This document shows positions 8,217-14,176 of a DNA stretch of 14,176 bases, one piece after another (positions within the stretch are counted from its first letter, which is position 1; the number at the start of each line of letters is the position of its first letter). The notes under the pieces are model-generated. The model had not been told where the DNA came from, searched no databases, and worked only from the letters and a program-made list of their open reading frames with translations. A program made the translations under genes and the position numbers. The stretch comes from Prevotella sp. UBA4330 (lineage in GTDB: Bacteria; Bacteroidota; Bacteroidia; Bacteroidales; Bacteroidaceae). The stretch covers positions 1 to 14,176 of the forward strand of contig DGTS01000040.1 of the NCBI GenBank assembly GCA_002394385.1, given 5' to 3'.

Positions 8217-8513
8217 ATGGAGAATAAAGAAAATGACATAGTGCAGGATCCCCAAACAGAGGATCAGCAACATCATCACAGCCACTATCACCATGAGCAT
8301 CATCATGAACACCATGAACATCATCATGAACATCACAATCATCATGAGCACCATGGAGGAAAGCATGTTGATGGCAGCGAACGTTTCAAGATTCATAATC
8401 TTTCGGCTGCCAAGCGCCGCAAGTTGATGGAGAAATGGACATTCAGGATTCTATGCATACTGGCGATAGTTATTACCTTGCTGTGCATTTATCTCTACCA
8501 GGTTGACAATTGA
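8217..8513 (+). CDS. Small histidine-rich, C-terminally anchored membrane protein
   Basis: I do not recognise this 98-residue protein. An acidic N-terminus (residues 1-18) leads into a tract at 19-46 built of HH and HHH blocks separated by glutamate, with 20 histidines in 28 residues. A hydrophilic linker follows, then a basic patch AAKRRKLMEKW (64-74), then a single hydrophobic helix at about 76-94 that almost reaches the C-terminus. There is no signal peptide. The basic patch before the helix predicts that the histidine tract stays in the cytoplasm, with the protein tail-anchored in the inner membrane. The tract could bind Ni, Co, Zn or Cu as a store, buffer or chaperone, but no metal enzyme or transporter is nearby. 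The gene has a likely promoter and a strong terminator. The low-complexity DNA (cat/gaa triplets) may vary in length between strains. Confidence 0.8.
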   Translation: MENKENDIVQDPQTEDQQHHHSHYHHEHHHEHHEHHHEHHNHHEHHGGKHVDGSERFKIHNLSAAKRRKLMEKWTFRILCILAIVITLLCIYLYQVDN

Positions 8514-8527
8514 TAATGTTATCATAC

Positions 8528-8577
8528 AATAGAAAAAAGGACTTGCAATATTATATGTTGCAAGTCCTTTTTCTATT
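8528..8577. terminator. Bidirectional terminator between the histidine-rich gene and GH43
   Basis: Bases 8534-8548 (aaaaaggacttgcaa) and 8558-8572 (ttgcaagtccttttt) form a perfect 15-bp stem around a 9-base loop. With one bulged A at 8533, five more pairs (aatag at 8528-8532 and ctatt at 8573-8577) extend it. A-rich and T-rich arms flank the stem, so it works as an intrinsic terminator on either strand. It lies 14 bp after the histidine-rich gene stop and 9 bp from the GH43 stop, serving both convergent genes. Confidence 0.93.
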
Positions 8578-8586
8578 AATGCGTTG

Positions 8587-10251
8587 TTATTTAGTGACAT
8601 GAAACCAGTCGATGTCAATCCATCCTCTGTCGGTCTTGCCTGCTGGTTCCTCGCATACAAATCCCATCTTTGCCCCTATCCATTTCCCTTCTTTCATGGT
8701 GAACGTTTCTCCGCATTCCTTGAATCGTTTGCCATCTGTGCTATATGAGAATGTGAGCACGGCTCCTTTCTTTACGGTCATGCGGAGATAGATTTGCTCA
8801 TATATGGCGGGCTTATATTCAACCTTGTCGCGCGATGTGGGCTTCAGCGTTGCCAGAGTTTTCACCGTTTCTTCCTGCCCTTTGTCGGCCTTGAGGCATG
8901 TGCGCTGTTGCAATTCGAAAATGTCACCGGTTCGTTTCACAACCAACGAAGAATAGTCCAGTCCCATCATTATAATGCCCCCATATTGTCCTTCAGCCTT
9001 CGATGCAAACTCTATCTTGGCTGTTGCCGTGAACTCTTCAGCGGGAGTCTTCTGCAACAGCAGGCTTGGCGACTCCCAAAGGTTTACGAAATGCTCGCTC
9101 TGCTTGCGTGTGAACATACGGAAGAAGCCGTCGGGTGTCGGCATGCCATATTCCTCGTTATAGTTAGCATGCCATTGCCATTGCTTTCCTAAAACAGGAG
9201 TGTTGAACTCATCACTTTCTTGAGGGTTCACCAGAGTAGAGTAGGGTGACTTCGGCTTTTTGTATTTTGCAACAGGTTCGCCGCATCCGTCCCCGTCCTT
9301 ATCAATGCCTATTACAGGCCAGTCGTTAACCCATTTCATCGGATTAAGGTGCACCACACGTCCGTATGCATCCTTGTCCTGAAAGTTAAGGAACCAATGC
9401 TCGCCCTGTGGTGTCTCCACCCAGCCTCCCTGATGTGGTCCGTTAATGCCGCTGTTGCCTTTATCCATAACTTTGCGGTATTCGTAAGGGCCATACACGT
9501 TTTTGCTTCTGGCTGCCATCTGCCAACCCTCGACTACACCTCCGGCTGGCCACATAATATAATAATATCCGTTTCTCTTATAGAACTTTGGTCCTTCGCT
9601 AACGTAATTGCCGTTTTTGTTTCCGTCGAAAACGATAACAGGATTACCGATGACTCTTGTACCGTCTGCCGATAACTCGCGCACCATGAGCACCGAGTTG
9701 ATATGTTTGCGGCTTGCGGCGTATGCATTGACAAGATAACAGCGTCCGTCGTCGTCCCAGAGTGGGGTGGTGTCGATGTAACCTTTTCCTCTAAGAACGC
9801 AGATAGGTGCATCCCATTTGCCTGCAGGATCTTTTGTCTTTACCATATAGATGCCGTTGTCTGGGTCGCCCCAGTAGATATAGAACTCCCCGTTGTGATG
9901 TCTTATTGAAGGAGCCCACACGCCGTTGCCATGTTGTGGGGTGTTGAAGTCGAGTACCGACTGGTTGTCGTTCTCATAAAGAGAAGTCAGGGCGTAACCG
10001 ATAATCTCCCAGTTAACAAGGTCGCGAGAGTGGAGTATAGGCAAGCCTGGAACACAGTTGAACGAACTTGCTGTCATGTAATAGTCGTCGCCAACGACGC
10101 ACACGTCAGGGTCGGAATAATCAGCATTTATCACGGGGTTGGTGTATGTTCCGTCGCCATTGTCCGGGCTCCACACTTCTGATACATACTGTGCTTGTGC
10201 CGATAACGACATCCACAACAATGCTAAACACATGAGAGTTTTTAGGTACAT
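8587..10251 (-). CDS. Secreted GH43 glycoside hydrolase (xylosidase/arabinofuranosidase type)
   Basis: This exported inverting glycosidase probably removes xylose or arabinose from plant hemicellulose. A signal peptide spans residues 1-20 (cleavage after SAQA). The five-bladed propeller domain (about 34-330) has the family triad: D47 in YSDPDV as general base, D160 in GYIDTTPLWDDDG as the positioning aspartate, and E219 in YVSEGPKFY as general acid. HQGG (273-276) is also typical. From about residue 344 (SDEFN) a second domain of about 210 residues looks like the beta-sandwich that follows the catalytic domain in GH43 beta-xylosidases and helps to close the active site. Length 554 fits this two-domain type. 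Substrate cannot be fixed from sequence alone. No SusC/SusD pair, sugar transporter or hybrid two-component regulator lies within the window, so the gene appears isolated. Confidence 0.93.
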   Translation of the reverse strand: MYLKTLMCLALLWMSLSAQAQYVSEVWSPDNGDGTYTNPVINADYSDPDVCVVGDDYYMTASSFNCVPGLPILHSRDLVNWEIIGYALTSLYENDNQSVLDFNTPQHGNGVWAPSIRHHNGEFYIYWGDPDNGIYMVKTKDPAGKWDAPICVLRGKGYIDTTPLWDDDGRCYLVNAYAASRKHINSVLMVRELSADGTRVIGNPVIVFDGNKNGNYVSEGPKFYKRNGYYYIMWPAGGVVEGWQMAARSKNVYGPYEYRKVMDKGNSGINGPHQGGWVETPQGEHWFLNFQDKDAYGRVVHLNPMKWVNDWPVIGIDKDGDGCGEPVAKYKKPKSPYSTLVNPQESDEFNTPVLGKQWQWHANYNEEYGMPTPDGFFRMFTRKQSEHFVNLWESPSLLLQKTPAEEFTATAKIEFASKAEGQYGGIIMMGLDYSSLVVKRTGDIFELQQRTCLKADKGQEETVKTLATLKPTSRDKVEYKPAIYEQIYLRMTVKKGAVLTFSYSTDGKRFKECGETFTMKEGKWIGAKMGFVCEEPAGKTDRGWIDIDWFHVTK

Positions 10252-10298
10252 AATTCTTAGTTTTTAGTAGTTATTTTTCATTTAATGTCGTTTGGAAT

Positions 10299-10386
10299 CC
10301 TCAAAGCATATCTTTCGCATTCCCAAAGAGCATCTTTCGCATCCCCAAAAGGCATCTTTCGCATGCTCAAAGATATACAACTGAAG
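10299..10386. repeat. Tandem 22-bp repeat upstream of GH43
   Basis: Three contiguous 22-bp units lie at 10299-10320, 10321-10342 and 10343-10364. The last 11 bases, atctttcgcat, are identical in all three, and the first eight follow YCYCAAAR. A partial fourth unit starts at 10365 with gctcaaag and then decays. Units 1 and 2 contain the dyad AAAG-N5-CTTT; unit 3 has it imperfectly. The array fills most of the 146-bp gap between the stop of the ATP-grasp-like gene and the GH43 start, both on the minus strand. A lone TATCTTTG (minus strand, 10375-10368) resembles a -7 box but lacks a -33 partner. If it is real, the array would be transcribed as GH43 leader. Confidence 0.88.
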
Positions 10387-10397
10387 GCTCGCTGATA

Positions 10398-11477
10398 TCA
10401 TATCACCTTAACAAAGGGGTTCTCTATCGGAGAGACACGCAAGAGATAGTTCACCTCATGGTCGATATGCATCAAGCGATGTGGCGATGCCACTTCTGGT
10501 GTTAATGCCAAAGCGACATGCCCCATAGTTCTTCTGAGGTTGATCTCAACGCAGGGATGAAGCAAGAATCCGTCGCCTTCGTTGCCTGATGCTACAATCA
10601 TCATATCTACTCCGAACGGTCCTTGGTAAATCCCTTTGAACATATTGGCGAAATAGCGGCAAGCCCTTGTCTTTATCTCGTCGATGAGTTGTGGCTCGAC
10701 ATACCGTGAAAGCATCTCCGCCTTTTCATCCTCATGAGCGAGAAGATTGCCTGTATAGGCCCCGTTGTGAGTCAAGAAGAAAGACAATCCTCGATAAACC
10801 ACGCTGCCGTCTGCCATCGACTCAAACTCCATTCCAAAGTCTTTTATCTTATTATAGTATGGCTCCACCATCACTTCGCCCTGCTCGCGTATCACGTTTC
10901 TCAAGAACCCTCTTACCGAAGGGGTTATGCTATGCTCCACATAGCGCACGCCTCTGCCACTGCTGCTCCAAGGCGACTTAATCACGATGTGGTTTCCGCT
11001 GGACACAGAGTCCTCTATCAGGGAGATGTCGCTTGTGGAGAAGGCTTCGCCGCATGTGCTTGCCAGTCCTTCTCTCAAATGCTTAAGAGTGTTTTTTGTT
11101 TGCACACGACTCGATAGAAGGCGCAAGTGCTCCATCACATTGTCTGAAGGCATCTGTTCAGCAGGCACTCCATCATCTATAAGGCGGGTCTTTAAGGCTT
11201 TGTCCCATCCCCAAGGCAGTATGTGGTCAAAGTGAACACCCCTTATGTCAGCGTCGCTTACAAAGAGCACTTCAGCCTTTTTCTCTTTGCATCGGGCAGC
11301 GGCCTTTATTGCAAAAGCCACGTCGTCAACCAGAACCATATCGCCATCAGAAGCCCACAACGCGGGTATCCAGCCGATGCTTGTGCGCAATTCTTGTGCC
11401 GCATGTGGAGCAGTGAAGCGCCTCTTGTTGCATGCTAAAGCAATGTCATGTTCTGGGTTAAATATGTGCAAATTCAT
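10398..11477 (-). CDS. Uncharacterised ATP-grasp-like protein
   Basis: No named function is recognised. The 359 residues show an ATP-grasp pattern: a beta strand with a lysine and glycine-rich loop, HIVIKSPWSSSGRGVRYV (163-180, K167); a second nucleotide-binding strand, VMVEPYY (202-208, E205); and the metal-binding end GPFGVDMM (286-293, D291) with VEINLRRTMG (310-319, E311 and N313). ATP-grasp enzymes usually join a carboxylate to an amine or thiol through an acyl phosphate, so a ligase role is inferred; the substrate is unknown. The N-terminus NPEHDIALA (7-15) is distinctive and not part of the ATP-grasp core. There is no signal peptide or membrane segment, so it is cytosolic. It is divergent from the ATPase gene, and no biosynthetic partner is next to it. 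The start at 11477 is backed by a promoter about 30 bp upstream. Confidence 0.75.
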   Translation of the reverse strand: MNLHIFNPEHDIALACNKRRFTAPHAAQELRTSIGWIPALWASDGDMVLVDDVAFAIKAAARCKEKKAEVLFVSDADIRGVHFDHILPWGWDKALKTRLIDDGVPAEQMPSDNVMEHLRLLSSRVQTKNTLKHLREGLASTCGEAFSTSDISLIEDSVSSGNHIVIKSPWSSSGRGVRYVEHSITPSVRGFLRNVIREQGEVMVEPYYNKIKDFGMEFESMADGSVVYRGLSFFLTHNGAYTGNLLAHEDEKAEMLSRYVEPQLIDEIKTRACRYFANMFKGIYQGPFGVDMMIVASGNEGDGFLLHPCVEINLRRTMGHVALALTPEVASPHRLMHIDHEVNYLLRVSPIENPFVKVI

Positions 11478-11508
11478 TGTTTATACTCAATATATTCGTA
11501 TCCGAGTG

Positions 11509-11541
11509 CAAAATTAATAAAAAATATCGAGTTTTTGCCAA
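11509..11541 (-). promoter_or_regulatory. Probable promoter of the ATP-grasp-like gene
   Basis: On the minus strand TAATTTTG (11516-11509) fits TAnnTTTG and is followed by C. The nearest -33 candidate is TTG at 11541-11539 with a 22-bp spacer, longer than ideal. The leader would be about 25 nt. It lies within a few bases of the opposing promoter, so the two polymerases may compete. Confidence 0.5.
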
Positions 11542-11547
11542 CTTGAC

Positions 11548-11578
11548 TTTGCAATTTAATAATAAATTAGTAACTTTG
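11548..11578 (+). promoter_or_regulatory. Promoter of the AAA ATPase gene
   Basis: TTTG at 11548-11551, exactly 19 bp, then TAACTTTG at 11571-11578 and C: a full match to the Bacteroidetes consensus. The predicted leader to the ATG at 11607 is about 22 nt and is A-rich. Confidence 0.8.
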
Positions 11579-11606
11579 CAGTTCGAAAACAAACTCATAA
11601 AAAGAA

Positions 11607-12794
11607 ATGGAAGCCTTCTTTCGCACGCATACCTATCTGGTAGAACATGTGAACGCCCCCGTTCGTCGATTGCTTATGGACGAAATAAACTGGGACGACC
11701 GCATGATAGGCATCAAGGGTACGCGAGGCGTTGGCAAGACCACATTCCTCCTGCAATATGCCAAGGAGAACTTCGGAACGCGCGACCGCAAGTGCCTTTA
11801 TGTCAACATGAACAACTTCTTCTTTCAGGGGCACGGCATAGCAGACTTCGCTCACGAGTTCTATCAGCAGGGAGGCAAGGTGCTTCTTATCGACCAGGTG
11901 TTCAAGGAAACCGATTGGAGCAAGCAACTCAGGCGATGTTACGACGAGAACCCTGGTTTGAAGATCGTTTTCACAGGCTCCAGTGTCATGCGTCTTAAAG
12001 AAGAGAACCCCGAACTCAACGGTATTGTAAAGAGTTACAACCTCAGAGGGTTCTCGTTCAGGGAGTTCCTTAACCTGCAGACGGGCAACAATATGAAACC
12101 GTTCACGCTCGACGATATTTTGCAGAACCATGAGCGCATCGTGAGACAGATACTTCCAAAGGTGTCGCCGATGAAGTATTTCCAGGATTATGTTCATCAC
12201 GGATACTATCCGTTCTTCCTTGAGCAACGCAATTATTCGGAGAATCTGCTCAAAACGATGAACATGATGACCGAGGTTGACATACTGCTAATAAAACAAA
12301 TAGAACTGAAATACCTAACTAAAATAAAGAAACTGTTCTACCAACTGGCCGTTGAGGGACCGAAGGCCCCGAACATCAGCATGCTTGCACATGATATTGA
12401 GACAAGCCGCGCAACAGTCATGAACTACATTAAGTATCTTACAGACGCGAGATTGCTGAATATGATTTATCCTGTAGGGCAGGACTTCCCCAAGAAACCG
12501 TCAAAGGTGATGGTGCACAACTCAAACCTTATGTACACCATTTATCCCATACAGGTTGAGAAACAGGATGTTATGGAGACATTCTTTGTTAACTCTCTTT
12601 GGAAAGACCATCAGGTGAACGACGGCGAGAAAAGCAACCACTACATAGTGGATGGCACCAAAAGGTTCCGCATTTGTGACGCAACGAAGAGCGGGAAAAT
12701 GCGCATCAATCCAGATGTAATCTATGCCAGATATAACACAGAGGTGGGATTTGACAACCAGATTCCATTGTGGTTATTCGGATTCTTATATTAA
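11607..12794 (+). CDS. AAA-type ATPase (AAA_14 family) with altered Walker B
   Basis: This belongs to the large bacterial and archaeal family of AAA_14 ATPases, often with a C-terminal DUF4143 domain, whose cellular role is largely unknown. Walker A is GTRGVGKTT (38-46, K44, T45). The Walker B strand is KVLLIDQVF (91-99): D96 is present, but the following catalytic glutamate is glutamine (Q97, codon CAG). The sensor strand is KIVFTGSS (119-126), followed by the family-typical LRGFSFREFL (146-155). A winged-helix-like segment lies at about 252-290 (ISMLAHDIETSRATVMNYIK), and the C-terminal part ends at residue 395. The length is normal and no frame is broken, so the gene is under coding constraint despite the changed residue. 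It has its own promoter. The next gene starts 33 bp downstream with no terminator seen between. Confidence 0.85.
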   Translation: MEAFFRTHTYLVEHVNAPVRRLLMDEINWDDRMIGIKGTRGVGKTTFLLQYAKENFGTRDRKCLYVNMNNFFFQGHGIADFAHEFYQQGGKVLLIDQVFKETDWSKQLRRCYDENPGLKIVFTGSSVMRLKEENPELNGIVKSYNLRGFSFREFLNLQTGNNMKPFTLDDILQNHERIVRQILPKVSPMKYFQDYVHHGYYPFFLEQRNYSENLLKTMNMMTEVDILLIKQIELKYLTKIKKLFYQLAVEGPKAPNISMLAHDIETSRATVMNYIKYLTDARLLNMIYPVGQDFPKKPSKVMVHNSNLMYTIYPIQVEKQDVMETFFVNSLWKDHQVNDGEKSNHYIVDGTKRFRICDATKSGKMRINPDVIYARYNTEVGFDNQIPLWLFGFLY

Positions 12795-12827
12795 ATATAG
12801 TTACATTAACATTATAATTTAAACATT

Positions 12828-14176
12828 ATGGCAAAAGAAAAAAAGTTTATCACTTGTGATGGTAACGAGGCTGCGGCTCACGTGAGTTATATGTTCTCTG
12901 AGGTTGCCGCCATCTATCCTATCACTCCGTCTTCGCCAATGGCTGAGCACGTTGACGAATGGGCTGCCCGTGGTCGTAAGAACCTGTGGGGCCAGACCGT
13001 AAGTGTGCAGGAAATGCAGTCTGAGGCTGGTGCTGCCGGTGCCGTTCACGGCTCTCTGCAGGCAGGTGCTCTGACCACAACGTTTACCGCATCTCAGGGT
13101 CTTCTGCTGATGATTCCTAACATGTACAAGATTGCAGGTGAACTAATTCCTACTGTGTTCGATGTTTCGGCACGTACACTCGCATCTCACTCACTCTGTA
13201 TCTTCGGTGACCATCAGGACGTGATGGCTTGTCGCCAGACTGGTTTCGCAATGCTTTGCGAGGGTGGTGTGCAGGAGGTTATGGACCTCACCGCTGTTGC
13301 TCACTTGGCAACTCTCGAGACTTGCGTGCCTTTCGTTAACTTCTTCGATGGTTTCCGCACATCTCACGAGTATCACAAGATTGAACTCATGGATCAGGAG
13401 GACATCCGTCCACTCGTAAAGGAAGAATACATCAAGCGTTTCCGCGACCGTGCTATGAGCCCGGAGCGTCCTATCACTCGCGGTACTGCTGAGAACCCAG
13501 AGACATTCTTCACACACCGTGAGGCTTGCAACCCATACTACGATTCAGTTCCTGAAGTAGTAGAGAAGTATCTCGGCGAGATTTCTAAGATTACAGGTCG
13601 TGAGTATCACCTCTTCTCTTATTATGGAGCAGAAGATGCTGACCGCATGATTATCCTTATGGGCTCTGCTACAGATGCAGCACGCGAGGCTATCGACTAC
13701 CTGAACTCTCAGGGACAGAAGGTGGGTATGATCAGCGTTCACCTCTATCGTCCATTCTCTGTTAAGCACCTGCTTGCAAGCGTTCCAAAGAGCGTTAAGC
13801 GCATCGCTGTGCTCGACCGCACCAAGGAGCCAGGCGCAAACGGCGAGCCTCTCTATCTTGATGTTAAGGATGCTTACTATGATGTTGAGGATCGTCCTCT
13901 CATCGTTGGTGGCCGTTACGGTCTTGGTTCTCACGATACAACTCCTGCTCAGATTATCAGCGTGTTCAACAACCTCGCTATGCCTGAGCCAAAGAACCAC
14001 TTCACCATTGGTATCGTTGACGACGTTACATTCACCTCTCTCCCAGAGGTTCCTGAGATTGCTCTCGGTGGTGCTGGCATGTTCCAGGCTAAGTTCTTCG
14101 GACTTGGCGCAGACGGTACCGTAGGTGCGAACAAGAACTCTGTGAAGATTATCGGTGACAACACCGACAAGTACTG
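12828..14176 (+). CDS. nifJ: Pyruvate:ferredoxin (flavodoxin) oxidoreductase, N-terminal part, cut by window end
   Basis: PFOR converts pyruvate + CoA to acetyl-CoA + CO2 and reduces ferredoxin or flavodoxin; it is cytosolic and central to anaerobic energy metabolism. The frame stays open from the ATG at 12828 to the last base, giving 449 codons of an expected total near 1190. Domain I includes YPITPSSPM (30-38) and EMQSEAGAAGAVHGSLQAGA (62-81), where E66 is the likely thiamine diphosphate-activating glutamate. The transketolase C-like domain II follows (about 260-390, with LYRPFSVKHL and DRTKEPGANGEPL). The gamma domain that binds CoA starts near ALGGAGMFQAKFFG (412-425). The thiamine diphosphate, ferredoxin-type 4Fe-4S and C-terminal parts lie beyond the window. 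No clear promoter was found in the 33-bp gap, so it could lie inside the ATPase gene or diverge from consensus. Codon use is strongly biased, as in highly expressed genes. Confidence 0.97.
   Translation, partial: MAKEKKFITCDGNEAAAHVSYMFSEVAAIYPITPSSPMAEHVDEWAARGRKNLWGQTVSVQEMQSEAGAAGAVHGSLQAGALTTTFTASQGLLLMIPNMYKIAGELIPTVFDVSARTLASHSLCIFGDHQDVMACRQTGFAMLCEGGVQEVMDLTAVAHLATLETCVPFVNFFDGFRTSHEYHKIELMDQEDIRPLVKEEYIKRFRDRAMSPERPITRGTAENPETFFTHREACNPYYDSVPEVVEKYLGEISKITGREYHLFSYYGAEDADRMIILMGSATDAAREAIDYLNSQGQKVGMISVHLYRPFSVKHLLASVPKSVKRIAVLDRTKEPGANGEPLYLDVKDAYYDVEDRPLIVGGRYGLGSHDTTPAQIISVFNNLAMPEPKNHFTIGIVDDVTFTSLPEVPEIALGGAGMFQAKFFGLGADGTVGANKNSVKIIGDNTDKY

Noticed and set aside
10368..10375. 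TATCTTTG on the minus strand as the GH43 promoter -7 box
   Set aside because: No TTTG-like -33 element lies 19-22 bp upstream, and the motif arises from the repeat unit itself, so it is noted in the array entry only.
11595..12227. 210-codon open frame on the minus strand over the ATPase gene
   Set aside because: It is antisense to the Walker A/B coding region and would cover the ATPase start; the ATPase has family motifs and a consensus promoter.
12795..12827. Promoter directly upstream of nifJ
   Set aside because: The 33-bp gap contains no TAnnTTTG, and a TTTG at 12750-12753 has no matching -7 box at the right distance.

Overview
The window looks like a chromosomal segment from an anaerobic member of the Bacteroidales, most like Prevotella. 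Several signs point that way. Start codons lack Shine-Dalgarno sequences and have A/T-rich leaders. Several genes have the Bacteroidetes promoter pattern (TTTG, about 19 bp, TAnnTTTG). The gene set also fits: pyruvate phosphate dikinase, pyruvate:ferredoxin oxidoreductase, a membrane pyrophosphatase of the Bacteroides type, an OprO/P-type porin and a secreted GH43 glycosidase. The genus is inferred from general resemblance, not from a marker gene.

Layout. Bases 1-129 hold the ppdK terminator. ppdK (130-2850) is on the minus strand. A 501-bp divergent intergenic region follows, with a promoter at each end and a degenerate 22-bp-period repeat array with hairpins between them. On the plus strand come rlmD, an OprO/P-type porin and hppA, spaced 21 and 18 bp apart, so they are probably one transcript. 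Next is a small histidine-rich, C-terminally anchored membrane protein with its own likely promoter. A strong bidirectional terminator separates it from a convergent GH43 gene on the minus strand. Upstream of GH43, a second 22-bp tandem array (unrelated sequence, same period) fills the gap to a minus-strand ATP-grasp-like gene of unknown function. That gene is divergent, across 129 bp with a promoter each way, from a plus-strand AAA ATPase whose Walker B glutamate is replaced by glutamine. The window ends inside nifJ (PFOR), of which 449 codons are present.

How the genes fit together. PPDK interconverts PEP and pyruvate at the cost or gain of PPi and ATP. PFOR oxidises pyruvate to acetyl-CoA and reduced ferredoxin. 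The membrane pyrophosphatase turns PPi into an ion gradient. Together they are a PPi-linked anaerobic energy set, although PPDK and PFOR lie at opposite ends and are not in one operon. The GH43 enzyme would release pentoses from plant hemicellulose, but no SusC/SusD pair or regulator is present. I see no tRNA, rRNA, CRISPR, insertion sequence or phage gene. The observations most worth following are the two same-period, different-sequence 22-bp arrays, the histidine-rich tail-anchored protein, the altered Walker B motif and the uncharacterised ATP-grasp gene.
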